Source of the DNA: an uncultured Pirellulaceae bacterium
Lineage (GTDB): Bacteria > Planctomycetota > Planctomycetia > Pirellulales > Pirellulaceae
Direction: 5' to 3'
Length of the DNA stretch: 64,000 bases
Assembly: GCA_937928555.1 (NCBI GenBank)
Contig: CALFWR010000021.1
Coordinates: forward strand, 17,863 to 81,862
Part shown: one piece after another, positions 33,592 through 43,263 of the stretch
Layout: every line of letters begins with the position of its first letter
How positions within the stretch are numbered: the stretch's first letter is position 1
Notes under the pieces: generated by a model
The model's input: only the letters and a program-made list of their open reading frames with translations
The model's database searches: none
What the model was told of the DNA's origin: nothing
Translations under genes and position numbers: made by a program

Positions 33592-34518
33592 ATGAAGACG
33601 AATAGCATCGGATTGGACGGGCGCGACATTAAAGTTGCAACACCTGCCAAGATCAACCTGTTTTTTGAGCTACTGGGCAAAAGGCCCGACGGTTTCCATG
33701 AAGTAGAAACGGTGATGGCGACGGTCTGTCTGTTCGATCAGTTGTATCTCAGACCACGGCAGGACAATGAGATTCACTTGACCGTCAGGGGCGAAGGAGC
33801 CGACAGCATCCCCACTGACGAGCAGAATCTGGTTTATCGGGCACTTGATTCTTTGCGATCACGATTCGGGCTTGAGTCCCACGGCTGCGATGTCCTTCTT
33901 GAAAAGCGGATTCCCGCTGCGGCCGGACTGGGAGGTGCGTCGGGCAACGCCGCTGGCGCTCTTTTGGCGGGAAGGCGACTTTGGCAGATTGACGCCAGCG
34001 ACGAACAAATTGGATCCATCGCAGCGGAACTTGGTAGCGATGTGCCATTTTTTCTCTCTGGAGGAATCGCCAGATGCACCGGAAGGGGAGAAAAGACCGA
34101 GGCCATTAATGGACCTTCAGGCCTGGCGGTGGTGATCGCCAAACCGGATACTGGGATGTCGACCGGGAAAGTGTACAGCCGCTGCACCGTCCCTGAGTCA
34201 CCCCGGCGATCCACACGAGTAATCGAAGGCATCCGAACAGGCGACGTCTCGGGAATTGCCGGCGGGTTGTTCAATCGCCTTGAATCAGTCGCGGCGCAGA
34301 TGAGCAAATCAATTGAAGAGATGAGAACGCTGTTTGATTCCCTTGGCTGCCTGGGGCATCAAATGAGTGGAAGCGGATCGGCCTGGTTTGGGCTGTTCCG
34401 GAGTGTTGCCGATGCAAGGCGCGCCGCAAAAGTTGCAACGAGGAACAATGACAACAAGATTTTTGTCTGCACAACCACAGGTAAAGCGACATCCGTTGCT
34501 TTGACGTATGCAGACTAA
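33592..34518 (+). CDS. ispE: 4-diphosphocytidyl-2-C-methyl-D-erythritol kinase (IspE)
   Basis: GHMP kinase of the MEP pathway that phosphorylates [30 protein letters not shown] is the N-terminal signature; the ATP loop is [19 protein letters not shown] (P-x3-GLGGxSxxAA), and the C-terminal motif is [12 protein letters not shown]. 308 residues from [10 protein letters not shown] at 33592; an ATG 54 bp upstream (33538) is possible, but its extra residues are unlike the family. spoVG follows after 14 bp; ispE near spoVG is also a classical Bacillus neighbourhood. Confidence 0.94.
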   Translation: MKTNSIGLDGRDIKVATPAKINLFFELLGKRPDGFHEVETVMATVCLFDQLYLRPRQDNEIHLTVRGEGADSIPTDEQNLVYRALDSLRSRFGLESHGCDVLLEKRIPAAAGLGGASGNAAGALLAGRRLWQIDASDEQIGSIAAELGSDVPFFLSGGIARCTGRGEKTEAINGPSGLAVVIAKPDTGMSTGKVYSRCTVPESPRRSTRVIEGIRTGDVSGIAGGLFNRLESVAAQMSKSIEEMRTLFDSLGCLGHQMSGSGSAWFGLFRSVADARRAAKVATRNNDNKIFVCTTTGKATSVALTYAD

Positions 34519-34532
34519 GCGGAGGGAGTCCG

Positions 34533-35093
34533 ATGGAAATTACGGAAGTCAGAATCAAACTCATGGAGTCGTCCGAGGATCGCCTTCGTGGATTTTGTAG
34601 CATCACCTTTGACCGGAGCTTTGTGGTCCGCGATCTCAAGATCATCGACGGCAACTCGGGTCCGTTTGTCGCGATGCCCAGTCGCAAATTGACCTCCAAT
34701 TGCCACAATTGCAATTCAAAGAACCACATGCGTGCGAACTTTTGCAATCAGTGCGGCAACAAACTTCGTCACATACGGCCCCAAAAAGGCAACGACGGTC
34801 GCGCGAAACTCTACGCCGATATCGCGCACCCGATTAACGCCGCCTGCCGTGAAATGATCCAGAATCGCGTCATCGATGAACTGGAAAAGGAACTGGAACT
34901 GGCAAAACAGCCGGGCTACCGATCGCGCTACGACGAAGGCTACGACGCGGCCCACGATGCCAACAGCCGGAAATCCTCGAACCTGCGAGTCGACCAAAAA
35001 CACTCCAACACCAAACCACCGGTTCAGAAGAGCAACCAATCGCAGGACGCGACGGAAAAGAACAGGGACGAATTCGGCAAGGGGATCCTCTAG
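34533..35093 (+). CDS. spoVG: SpoVG-family protein with inserted zinc ribbon
   Basis: The N-terminal about 55 residues ([50 protein letters not shown]) are a clear SpoVG domain, a small DNA/RNA-binding regulator. Right after AMPSRK comes CHNC-x14-CNQC (residues about 57-77), a four-cysteine zinc ribbon, before the usual SpoVG continuation [15 protein letters not shown]. The last about 70 residues are a charged, probably disordered tail with coiled-coil character. 186 residues against about 90-100 for the Bacillus protein. Strong Shine-Dalgarno (GGAGGGAG), 14 bp from ispE, so the two form an operon. Role in this organism unknown. Confidence 0.9.
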   Translation: MEITEVRIKLMESSEDRLRGFCSITFDRSFVVRDLKIIDGNSGPFVAMPSRKLTSNCHNCNSKNHMRANFCNQCGNKLRHIRPQKGNDGRAKLYADIAHPINAACREMIQNRVIDELEKELELAKQPGYRSRYDEGYDAAHDANSRKSSNLRVDQKHSNTKPPVQKSNQSQDATEKNRDEFGKGIL

Positions 35094-35512
35094 GGCCTCT
35101 AGGGCCCGGGCCCTGTTCGGTCTTGCGTTGTTGTTGGCTCGCCTCTCTGAGGCGTGAAAACTCGATTGGCCTTCACCCTCTGAACCCGTGCCGCTACAAC
35201 CAATTGTGACGGTTGTGCCAAACTTTTGGGCTCAATGCTGCCTTGGGCCACTCAATCGACGCTGGCCGATTTCCATTTGCACCGACACCATTGCTTTTCC
35301 TGTTTTGCCGCTCTGGCGGCGTCGAAACGAAAGAAGTGTCTCTCGGTCTCACCGACGGGGCGTTGGTCATGAAATCGTCGATTTTTGGCGGTTTCGAGTC
35401 TGGGCTGCTTTTCCCGGGGTGCCATCTCAAATGCCCAACTATACTTGAGGCAGCGTAGGTTCCGGGAAATCCCTGCGCAACCGTTCCCTCAGTCTGCCAC
35501 AGATTTGAGCTC
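35094..35512. other. Intergenic region after spoVG
   Basis: No credible gene. Directly after the spoVG stop is a palindromic GC block (GGGCCTCTAGGGCCCGGGCCC-like), which lacks a T-tract and so is not a standard terminator. The promoter of the next gene should lie in the right half, but none was identified with confidence. Confidence 0.45.
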
Positions 35513-36799
35513 ATGAAACAAGTAACTGCAATTCGTTCATCCTGGTGTTGGTCGCTACTGTCGCTTTCGATGGTAGTCGCATTTTTGTCGACAGCTTCGG
35601 CGCAGGATCTCAAGTACAAGCCTTACGCGCCGGGCGTGCTCAAAAGCATCCCCAGTGCACTCGATGTGCGGGACAGCTTTTCGCTGCCAATGCCGATGCC
35701 GGGCGTCAAACTGAATCAGTACAGCCCTGGCGAAGTCTCTGTCGATCAGACGCTTTACGGCCATGCCCGTCGCGTGATGTTTTTCCGCGATGTCTGGCAG
35801 TATGATTTTGCCTTTACCGGCTTGCGTCAGGTGAGTCTTTCGACGCTCGGAAACAAGGGGCAAGAGGACCGCAACGTGTGGTACATGATTTATCGTGTTC
35901 GCGACATCGGCGAAACGATGACGTATGACGAAGTCAAAAAGGATCCTGCCTTTGACCAGATTCATCACGAACTCAAACGCGGTGAAGACGTCGCCGATCG
36001 GCATTTCCTTCCTCGCTTTTCACTCGAAGGCTGGGTCACCGATCCGAAAACCAAAGCCTACAAAAAAGTCGTTTACCGGAATGTGGTCGCGCCGCGACTG
36101 GCCCGTCAGATTCGCAAACGCGAAGACCCCTCGGTGGCACTTTACGATTCCGTGGAAATGTCGAAACTTGAAATTCCTAAAGTCGATCCCGACTCCGAAG
36201 CCGGAGTTTGGGGCGTCGCGATCTGGGAAGACGTCGATCCGAACATTGACTACGTCAGCGTGTACGGCAGCGGCCTGACCAACGCGTACCGCATCATCCA
36301 GAAGGACGGCGAGATCTCCTTCAAGAAGAAAACGCTGCAGCTTAACTTTTGGCGTCCCGGCGACCGCATCGACGAATCAAAGGACAATGTCCGTTTTGGA
36401 ATTCCGCTGGTTGACGATCCCCGCGAGCAAGTCCTGATCGCCCGACGTTACGACCTGCCAGGTCCGGTGCTGCGAAGTTACATCTTCAGCAAAGACGCAG
36501 ATTCTGAGGTCTTGATCGCTGAAACAGATGCCATGGTCAACCTGAAAGACTTCAAATCAGCCATCACACCGGTGCTCAATAAAGGCAACCTGCCGGCAAG
36601 TGTCGCGGAAGCGATCACCAAGGTGGGCTACGACATTGACCCTGATGTCGGGGTCGATGCTGTCATCCAAGGCGAAAAGTGGATCTTCAGCCAGGGCGGT
36701 GAAAGGTTCGTTCTCAAGCTCGAACCGCTCTTCTGGGAGCCATCATTTGAGGGAATTCGCTTCATCAAAAGGCTTGATTCCATGTGGATCTACCGGTAA
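35513..36799 (+). CDS. Secreted protein of unknown function
   Basis: 428 residues with a signal peptide (about 1-31, [18 protein letters not shown]). The rest is soluble and ends in [17 protein letters not shown]. Distinct stretches are [41 protein letters not shown] and [30 protein letters not shown]. No metal site, nucleotide motif or repeat is visible and I do not recognise the family. Coding character is solid (length, signal peptide, full start and stop). Located 100 bp before rpmA. Confidence 0.82.
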   Translation: MKQVTAIRSSWCWSLLSLSMVVAFLSTASAQDLKYKPYAPGVLKSIPSALDVRDSFSLPMPMPGVKLNQYSPGEVSVDQTLYGHARRVMFFRDVWQYDFAFTGLRQVSLSTLGNKGQEDRNVWYMIYRVRDIGETMTYDEVKKDPAFDQIHHELKRGEDVADRHFLPRFSLEGWVTDPKTKAYKKVVYRNVVAPRLARQIRKREDPSVALYDSVEMSKLEIPKVDPDSEAGVWGVAIWEDVDPNIDYVSVYGSGLTNAYRIIQKDGEISFKKKTLQLNFWRPGDRIDESKDNVRFGIPLVDDPREQVLIARRYDLPGPVLRSYIFSKDADSEVLIAETDAMVNLKDFKSAITPVLNKGNLPASVAEAITKVGYDIDPDVGVDAVIQGEKWIFSQGGERFVLKLEPLFWEPSFEGIRFIKRLDSMWIYR

Positions 36800-36899
36800 A
36801 ATCTCGCGACTTTCCAATTCAGATCGGCGACTGGGTTTGCCGATAAATTCACGATATTCAATCACATCAATCGCCTTTGGCGAACTTTCGGGTAGAGAA

Positions 36900-37145
36900 A
36901 TGGCTCACAAGAAGGGACAGGGGTCCAGCCGCAACGGCCGCGACTCCAATGCACAACGACGCGGTGTCAAGAAATTCGGTGGCGAAAAAGTCATCGCTGG
37001 AAACATCCTCATCCGTCAGGTTGGCAACAAGTGGCACCCCGGCCGTGGAGTCGGACAGGGCAAAGATTACACCCTGTTCGCACTGGTCGACGGCAAAGTC
37101 ATGTTTGATCGCAAAGGGCGACGGATAAACGTCGTCACTGAATAG
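36900..37145 (+). CDS. rpmA: 50S ribosomal protein L27
   Basis: 81 residues: [20 protein letters not shown], then [20 protein letters not shown] and [18 protein letters not shown]. The N-terminus reaches into the peptidyl-transferase centre in the family; no cleaved pro-sequence of the Firmicutes type is present. L21 (rplU), a common upstream partner, is absent here. A terminator follows, and obg begins 163 bp later, keeping the conserved rpmA-obg order. Confidence 0.97.
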   Translation: MAHKKGQGSSRNGRDSNAQRRGVKKFGGEKVIAGNILIRQVGNKWHPGRGVGQGKDYTLFALVDGKVMFDRKGRRINVVTE

Positions 37146-37167
37146 CTTCCCAACATCGAACACTTCA

Positions 37168-37200
37168 GGATGCCCATGGTTCATGCGGCATCCTTTTTTT
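37168..37200 (+). terminator. Rho-independent terminator between rpmA and obg
   Basis: GGATGCC and GGCATCC stem, 12-nt loop and TTTTTTT tail, 22 bp after the rpmA stop. Some read-through or a separate obg promoter is needed for obg expression. Confidence 0.85.
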
Positions 37201-37308
37201 GTGCCCAATTTTTTGTGCCCAATCGTTGGCCCATCCAGGTTTGTTACCGGTCGCTTACCTTCATCAATCTATCTCCCCCTTCAACACTTTTAGCACTAAG
37301 CGAATCCA

Positions 37309-38316
37309 ATGTTTGTTGACCGCGTCGAAATCCAGGTCTCCGGAGGAAGAGGTGGCCACGGCTGCATGAGCTTCCGGCGCGAAAAATACGTTCCTCGCGG
37401 AGGGCCCGATGGCGGTGACGGCGGTGACGGAGGCAGCGTGATTCTGGTCGCAAAGCAGGGCGTCAACTCGTTGATGGCGTTGGCCAATCGACATCACATC
37501 CGCGCCAAAAACGGTACCGGCGGAATGGGTTCCGGCAAGCACGGAAAAAGCGCCGGCGACACCATCATCCCGGTCCCGCCCGGAACAGTGGTAATCGATT
37601 CAGCCAATGGCTTGATCCTCAAAGACCTCGCCGACGGCGAAACGGTTGTTGCTGCCCACGGCGGACGTGGAGGACGCGGCAACACTCGATTCAAATCCGC
37701 AACCAACCAGGCACCTCGCAAAGCCACCGAAGGCCAGCCCGGGGAAGTCCGCCAACTCACCCTTGAACTCAAAGTCATCGCCGACGTTGGACTCATTGGA
37801 AAGCCCAACGCGGGCAAGAGCACGCTGCTTTCGCGAGTCAGTTCCGCGCGGCCGCAAATCGCCGACTATCCTTTTACCACGCGATTCCCAAACCTTGGCA
37901 TGGTCCAACTGGACTGCGATCGCACTTTCGTCATGGCGGACATCCCCGGGCTGATCGAAGGAGCCAGCGACGGCGTCGGGCTCGGCCATGACTTTCTCAA
38001 GCACATCGAAAGGTCCGGCCTGTTGGTGCATCTCGTGGAACCGCTCCCGGCAGACCAAACCGACCCAATCGAAAACTGGAAATCCATTCGTCAGGAGCTT
38101 TCTCGATACAACACGGCTCTGGGCGAGCGGCCCGAAATTTTGGTTGTGACCAAATGTGAACTGCCCGATGCCGAAGCGGTCGCTACGGAACTGGAGCAAG
38201 TGTCTGCCAGGGAAGTCCTGCGTATCTCCTCGGTCACCGGTTCAGGTTTACCGACGCTGCTGAATCGAATCGCCGACACGCTACTGGCCGAACAGGACGC
38301 AAAGCCATCATGGTAA
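37309..38316 (+). CDS. obg: Obg/CgtA-family ribosome-associated GTPase
   Basis: 335 residues. The N-terminal glycine-rich Obg fold (1-158; VEIQVSGGRGGHGCMSFRREKYVPRGGP) is followed by the G domain: G1 GKPNAGKSTL, G2 DYPFTT, G3 DIPGLIEGA and G5 ISSVTGSG. The G4 motif is unusual: the expected NKxD is TKCE (ILVVTKCELPD). There is no C-terminal OCT domain. Obg acts in 50S assembly and stress control. coaX overlaps its end by 7 bp, so the two are translationally coupled. Confidence 0.94.
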   Translation: MFVDRVEIQVSGGRGGHGCMSFRREKYVPRGGPDGGDGGDGGSVILVAKQGVNSLMALANRHHIRAKNGTGGMGSGKHGKSAGDTIIPVPPGTVVIDSANGLILKDLADGETVVAAHGGRGGRGNTRFKSATNQAPRKATEGQPGEVRQLTLELKVIADVGLIGKPNAGKSTLLSRVSSARPQIADYPFTTRFPNLGMVQLDCDRTFVMADIPGLIEGASDGVGLGHDFLKHIERSGLLVHLVEPLPADQTDPIENWKSIRQELSRYNTALGERPEILVVTKCELPDAEAVATELEQVSAREVLRISSVTGSGLPTLLNRIADTLLAEQDAKPSW

Positions 38317-39080
38317 ACGCGATCGCCGTTGACGTCGGCAACAGCAGTATCAAACTGGCCACTACGGGTTCAAAAACTCAGTCCATCTGCCGTCTCCGGC
38401 ATGACTTTGACGCGGCAGAGCTTGCCCGATTTGTCATTCAGTCGAATCTGAGCAATCCAGCGTGGTACATTTGCAGTGTCGATCAGCAAACCACCACTGC
38501 GTTGATCGCAAAAATTAACGATCAATTCGCCGATGCCAAAGTCACTCAGCTTCGCCACGCGAATGTGCCGCTGACGATCGATGTCGACGCTGCAGAACGA
38601 GTGGGCATGGATCGGCTTGTCGCGGCGTGGGCGGCAAGGCAATCTTTCGACAACCAAACGCTGATTGTTGTCGATGCCGGCACCGCAGTGACGGTCGACG
38701 TTGTAGTCGACAGGCGATTTACCGGCGGGCTGATCTTTCCCGGCCCCAAAACGTCACTGGCGGCGCTGCACTCCCATACCGATGCCCTGCCAAACCTTGC
38801 CGATCGATGGGATGGTATCGCAGGCCGTTCCGTCGCAGCGATCGAAGTTGGCGACGACAGCGAGACCGCGATCTTGCTTGGTGTGCATCAGCATTTTTTT
38901 TGCGGTTTGCAATTGCTTGTGAACCGCCTGCAACAGCAGCACCCGGGAAGCCAGATCGTCTGCACGGGCGGAATCCTGAAACACGGTAAAGATTGCATTG
39001 GCGGCGACTGGGCGTGGATGGAAGGCCTCGTTTTGCAGGGCGTATCGTTGCTCGCACACCGGACTTGCATGGAGCCATAG
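38310..39080 (+). CDS. coaX: Type III pantothenate kinase (CoaX)
   Basis: First step of coenzyme A synthesis. 256 residues of ASKHA fold: phosphate-1 loop IAVDVGNSSIKLA, the GMDRLVAAWAA substrate motif, VVDAGTAVTVDVV phosphate-2 motif, FTGGLIFPG and a late VCTGGILKHG. Type III kinases are insensitive to CoA feedback. It overlaps obg by 7 bp and is followed 3 bp later by the MnmE-like gene, so obg-coaX-MnmE-like forms a tight operon. Confidence 0.95.
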   Translation: MVNAIAVDVGNSSIKLATTGSKTQSICRLRHDFDAAELARFVIQSNLSNPAWYICSVDQQTTTALIAKINDQFADAKVTQLRHANVPLTIDVDAAERVGMDRLVAAWAARQSFDNQTLIVVDAGTAVTVDVVVDRRFTGGLIFPGPKTSLAALHSHTDALPNLADRWDGIAGRSVAAIEVGDDSETAILLGVHQHFFCGLQLLVNRLQQQHPGSQIVCTGGILKHGKDCIGGDWAWMEGLVLQGVSLLAHRTCMEP

Positions 39081-39083
39081 CCC

Positions 39084-40145
39084 ATGGCTGACGCGACATT
39101 TCGTGAACTCACTGCCCAAGGCCGCGGCGCGATTGCGGTTGTCGCCGTTAGTGGACGCGACGCTCTGCGTGTTGTCGATGAGTGCTTTTCGGCAGCAGCA
39201 AAAAGGCCTCTGCTGCAACTTGCCGACCGTCCCATCATTTACGGGCGATGGAATTCGACCGATGAAGATCTCGTCATCGTTCTGGGCGGTGACGTTGTGG
39301 AAATCCATTGTCACGGTGGAACCGCAGTCGTCGCTGCGATCACATCGGACCTTGCCGCCGCAGGTGCCCGGCCAGCAGCTCACCAGCCCGCCACGAACTC
39401 GCTTGTCGCCGAAATCGAATTGGCGTTGCAGTCCTGCCGCACGCAGCGGACCGCCGCATGCCTTTTACAACTACATGGCGTCTGGTCGGAAATGGATCGG
39501 GAGAAGTCCCTTGCACCCGACACCGCCGCGCGGGCGATCGAACTACGCAAGTTTGGACAGCATCTGATCGAACCGTGGAACATTGTTTTGTGCGGGCCAC
39601 CCAACGCGGGAAAAAGCTCGCTGATCAACGCGATTTCAGGATTTGAAAGAGCCATCGTTCACGCCACCGCCGGCACCACCCGAGACGTCATCCAACAGCA
39701 AACCGCCATTGATGGCTGGCCCGTTGTCATGTCCGACACCGCCGGAATCCGCGACGCCAAAAGCGAAATTGAAAAAGAAGGCGTCAAGCGAGCAAGGCAT
39801 CAGATCGAAAATGCAGACCTTGTGTTGTTCATTTTTGACATGACCGACACACCGCAAAGCATCGAAGCGTTTCTTGATTCGACCTTGCCTCTGGTTCAAA
39901 ACCGTTACCTGTTGGTCTTCAACAAACTTGACCTGGCAGGGCAGGGCAATCGCAAACCCGTTGCCCGCGAACCCTCGGTCGCCGTTTCGGCATCCACTGG
40001 CGATGGTTTGAACGAATTGCAACAGCAGATTTCGGACATTCTCGTGCCAACGGTTCCCGACCTCAGCCTTCCTCTGCCCGTCGGGGAATTTCAACTTCAG
40101 TTTCTTGAAAAAGTCTGCAGGTCATCGCAGTCGCCGGACCACTAA
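39084..40145 (+). CDS. Shortened MnmE/TrmE-like GTPase
   Basis: 353 residues, against about 450 for MnmE, the GTPase that with MnmG modifies wobble uridine in tRNA. The N-terminal TrmE_N domain is recognisable (QGRGAIAVVAVSG, VEIHCHGG). The G domain is complete: GPPNAGKSS, TAGTTRD, DTAGI and NKLD. The helical domain before the G domain is compressed to about 60 residues, and the C-terminal helical part ends at FLEKVCRSSQSPDH without the CxGK motif whose cysteine is needed for tRNA modification. It probably does not modify tRNA in the standard way. ATG 3 bp after coaX. Confidence 0.85.
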   Translation: MADATFRELTAQGRGAIAVVAVSGRDALRVVDECFSAAAKRPLLQLADRPIIYGRWNSTDEDLVIVLGGDVVEIHCHGGTAVVAAITSDLAAAGARPAAHQPATNSLVAEIELALQSCRTQRTAACLLQLHGVWSEMDREKSLAPDTAARAIELRKFGQHLIEPWNIVLCGPPNAGKSSLINAISGFERAIVHATAGTTRDVIQQQTAIDGWPVVMSDTAGIRDAKSEIEKEGVKRARHQIENADLVLFIFDMTDTPQSIEAFLDSTLPLVQNRYLLVFNKLDLAGQGNRKPVAREPSVAVSASTGDGLNELQQQISDILVPTVPDLSLPLPVGEFQLQFLEKVCRSSQSPDH

Positions 40146-40170
40146 AGCGAGTGGCCGTCGAGGATTTCCC

Positions 40171-40220
40171 GTAATGGGATTCGCCAGAATTCCTTTGCCT
40201 TGGGGAATTCGGGCGAACGC
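40171..40220. repeat. REP-like palindrome, GATTCGCCAGAA family (copy 1)
   Basis: The left arm GGGATTCGCCAGAATTCC pairs with the right arm GGGAATTCGGGCGAA over about 15 bp with one mismatch around a short loop. The same arm sequence occurs at 49305-49357. In the 244-bp spacer between the MnmE-like gene and the antiporter; nothing else is seen in that spacer. Confidence 0.75.
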
Positions 40221-40389
40221 TCTACGAGCCCTTCATTACCGCAAAATCCAAAAAAGGATGGCGACCGACAAGCGGCGCCGCGTGCCTGGAAAGCCTTGGC
40301 GTTTTGCAGGAATGTCAGGCTGAGCTTGTCGATTCGCGGCGGAGGCTTAAACTTCGGATTCCGTTCCCGCGTGCTGGCACACCAATCGC

Positions 40390-41823
40390 ATGACTCCCTT
40401 TCAAATTACTGCCGTCGTTATCACTCTTTCGGCGCTCTTCGGATACTTGAACGTCCGATTCCTCAAGCTGCCCAACACGATTGGATTGATGATCATTGCG
40501 ATCGTGTTCTCCAGCGTGCTGTTCCTCGCTCGCTGGATGTTCCCCGAGACTTCATTCGCGGCTGACTTTGCGACCAACATCCTCGAGAAAATAAAGTTCG
40601 GCGACCTGTTACTGGACGTCATGCTAGGCTTCCTGCTGTTCGCCGGAGCCATGCATACCAATTTTGATCAACTTAAAGTCCAGCGTTGGCCGGTTTTGAT
40701 ATTCGCGACCCTGGGGGTTTTGGCATCCACGTTCATGGTTGGCTTTCTGGTTTGGTGGATTTTTGGGCTGCTGGGAATTCAACTTAAATTCATTCACTGC
40801 CTGTTGTTCGGTGCCCTGATTTCACCGACCGATCCGATCGCGGTTCTTGGCATTCTCAAACAGGCCGGCGTCCCCAAAAAGCTGGAAACAAAGATCGTTG
40901 GCGAATCGCTTTTCAACGACGGCGTCGGCGTGGTCGTGTTTGCGACGATCTTCAGCATCGCCACCGGCGGCGGCCACCCGGGCCAACACAGCCCCCACGA
41001 GCATGAGGAAAAAGCAGCCGTTTCCGGGGTTTCTTACCAACACGATGCAGGTGTCGAAGCAGAACACCCAGTGGCCAGCAGTGATGAAAAAGATCGTGAT
41101 CAAAGCGATCACGGGGACAGCGGCCACAGTGAAATGACGGCACTGGGCGTTGTCAAGCTGTTTGGCCAGGAGGTTCTTGGCGGGATCGCATTGGGTTTTG
41201 TGTTTGGGATGGCAACCTTTACCCTGCTGCGTTCGATCGACAACTATGAAGTCGAAGTCATGATTACTTTGGCCTGCGTTTTTGGCGGCTGTGCGATCGC
41301 AAAGTGGCTGCACTATTCAGCTCCCCTGGCGATGGTGGTGGCTGGTTTGTTCGTGGGTAACGACACGGTGCGTGGGACGTCGATGTCCCAACAAACCGAA
41401 CTCTACGTCGACAAATTCTGGGAACTGGTCGACATTTTGCTCAACGCGATCCTGTTTGTATTGATCGGATTCGAAATGCTGTTGATCAACTTCGATCAAA
41501 GCTTCCTGACTGCTTCGGCGGCGGCGATCGTCATCGTTCTAGGGAGCCGATTCTTTTCACTGCTGCTTCCGGTTCGCTTCTTTGCCGAAAGGCTCAGCTT
41601 TGTCCCCCACACCACCACGATCATGGCTTGGGGCGGATTGCGGGGCGGTATCTCAATCGCACTGGCTTTGGCGATGCCGGACGAGTGCAAGGATCTGTTC
41701 CTGACGGTGACTTACGCCGTCGTTGTTTTTTCAATCATCATTCAGGGCCTGACCGTCGGACCGCTGGCTCGGAAACTGATTGGAATTGAGAGTCTCGGGA
41801 ACGAAGACGACAGCGGGCACTAG
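40390..41823 (+). CDS. CPA1-type Na+(K+)/H+ antiporter with His-rich loop
   Basis: 477 residues, about 12 membrane helices. Family motifs include [59 protein letters not shown] (the ion-binding ND and DP residues) and [14 protein letters not shown] near the C-terminus. Between helices, at about residues 197-245, lies a hydrophilic insertion with nine or so histidines ([16 protein letters not shown] ... [13 protein letters not shown]). It exchanges monovalent cations for protons across the cytoplasmic membrane. It appears monocistronic. Confidence 0.9.
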   Translation: MTPFQITAVVITLSALFGYLNVRFLKLPNTIGLMIIAIVFSSVLFLARWMFPETSFAADFATNILEKIKFGDLLLDVMLGFLLFAGAMHTNFDQLKVQRWPVLIFATLGVLASTFMVGFLVWWIFGLLGIQLKFIHCLLFGALISPTDPIAVLGILKQAGVPKKLETKIVGESLFNDGVGVVVFATIFSIATGGGHPGQHSPHEHEEKAAVSGVSYQHDAGVEAEHPVASSDEKDRDQSDHGDSGHSEMTALGVVKLFGQEVLGGIALGFVFGMATFTLLRSIDNYEVEVMITLACVFGGCAIAKWLHYSAPLAMVVAGLFVGNDTVRGTSMSQQTELYVDKFWELVDILLNAILFVLIGFEMLLINFDQSFLTASAAAIVIVLGSRFFSLLLPVRFFAERLSFVPHTTTIMAWGGLRGGISIALALAMPDECKDLFLTVTYAVVVFSIIIQGLTVGPLARKLIGIESLGNEDDSGH

Positions 41824-41921
41824 ATTCGTGACGAACCATCATGTGACGAACCAACATGGGGCGACACCGACGACGTTTTGGGTAGAATTTTGGATTCACA
41901 TTCACCTGCCCGAGAGCCCCA

Positions 41922-42986
41922 ATGTCATCGCGCCCTGAAACTATCGAGTGGATCGGATCGACCGACGGCCACCTGTGCCTGATCGACCAAACCCTGCTTC
42001 CCACGGATCTTCAACGCATCGACTGCAAAGACGTGGAAACTGTCTGGGAAGCCATCAAGATGCTTCGCGTGCGGGGGGCGCCCGCGATCGGCATCGCAGC
42101 ATCGTATGGAACGCTCGCTGGGCTTCAAACAGTTGACGACCAGGACGCGGCAGCTTTCAAAGCCCGCTTCGAGGAAGTCACGAAGTACCTTGAAACCAGC
42201 CGACCGACGGCCGTAAATCTGTTTTGGGCCATGGATCGGATGCGGAATTGCTTTGCCGAAAACGAGTCCATGGCCTGCGGCGATCTTCGCAGTCGCTTGC
42301 TCGAAGAAGCCCGGGCGATCCATGCCGAAGACCGTCAGATGTGCCACTCCATCGGCAAACACGGCGCCGGATTGCTTGGCGGTGTAAGCGGCGTGTTGAC
42401 GCACTGCAACGCCGGCGGTTTGGCGACGGCCGAATACGGAACAGCTCTTAGCGTGTTTTTTACCGCGCAAGACCAGGGCCACGACCTGCACGTATTTGTC
42501 GATGAAACCCGTCCGCTTCTTCAGGGTGCCCGCTTGACCGCTTGGGAACTGATGCAGCGAAACATCAAAGCGACCTTGATTTGCGATTCGATGGCCGCCC
42601 AGGTCATGAAAGAAGGCAAAGTCCAGGCGGTTGTGACCGGAGCCGACCGCATCGCAGCCAACGGCGATTCCGCCAACAAGATCGGAACGTACTCAATCGC
42701 CGTCCTAGCCAAAGCTCACAACATTCCGTTTTACATCGCGGCCCCTAGCAGCACGTTTGATCTTTCGATTCAATCCGGAGAGCAGATTCCGATCGAACTG
42801 CGAGGCTCCGACGAGATCACCAACGGTTTCGGTCGGCAGACCGCTCCTGATGGCGTCGAGGTTTACAATCCCGCATTTGATGTAACCCCGGCCGAACTGA
42901 TTCGCGCGATTATCACCGAACGGGGCGTGATCGACCCGGTCACCAGCAGCGGGGTCGCGGATGTTGTCGGCGCCGCGGTAGGCTGA
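41922..42986 (+). CDS. mtnA: S-methyl-5-thioribose-1-phosphate isomerase
   Basis: Methionine salvage isomerase converting MTR-1-P to MTRu-1-P. 354 residues with MLRVRGAPAIGIAASYG, the active-site cysteine in GVLTHCNAGGLATAEYGTAL, ETRPLLQGARLTAWEL and the catalytic aspartate region TGADRIAANGDSANKIGTY. All family landmarks are intact. Single gene; other mtn genes are not adjacent. A subfamily B MITE-like element follows. Confidence 0.96.
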   Translation: MSSRPETIEWIGSTDGHLCLIDQTLLPTDLQRIDCKDVETVWEAIKMLRVRGAPAIGIAASYGTLAGLQTVDDQDAAAFKARFEEVTKYLETSRPTAVNLFWAMDRMRNCFAENESMACGDLRSRLLEEARAIHAEDRQMCHSIGKHGAGLLGGVSGVLTHCNAGGLATAEYGTALSVFFTAQDQGHDLHVFVDETRPLLQGARLTAWELMQRNIKATLICDSMAAQVMKEGKVQAVVTGADRIAANGDSANKIGTYSIAVLAKAHNIPFYIAAPSSTFDLSIQSGEQIPIELRGSDEITNGFGRQTAPDGVEVYNPAFDVTPAELIRAIITERGVIDPVTSSGVADVVGAAVG

Positions 42987-43034
42987 CGGGCTCATTGAAG
43001 CACCTCAAAGGCGTGGCGTGCGTGTTCGGTCAAC

Positions 43035-43219
43035 CCCGGATTATTCACGAGGCGTGGACGTGGCTTTCAGTTCAGCCAATGAACACCGTATCTGTCGGAA
43101 AAAAGTCCTACTTTGGAACTCATCAGCAAGGTGAACCGAATTCCCGGCGGCGATCCAGCTTTGGGTACGTCTGGCGAGACTTAACCGCAATCAACGCCCC
43201 TCGTCGTGAATGATTCCGG
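43035..43219 (+). mobile_element. MITE-like inverted-repeat element, subfamily B (copy B2)
   Basis: 185 bp, core matching B1 (for example GAACTCATCAGCAAGGTGAA). Flanks TCAAC and TTAAC match at 4 of 5 positions. It lies 48 bp after the mtnA stop. Confidence 0.88.
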
Positions 43220-43263
43220 TTAACGACCTCCAGCCGAGGGACGTCGCTGGCGAAACGCATGAT

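Noticed and set aside
36800..36899. A missing rplU (L21) gene next to rpmA
   Set aside because: No L21-like frame is in the 100-bp spacer; rplU is simply elsewhere, so this is not an anomaly by itself.
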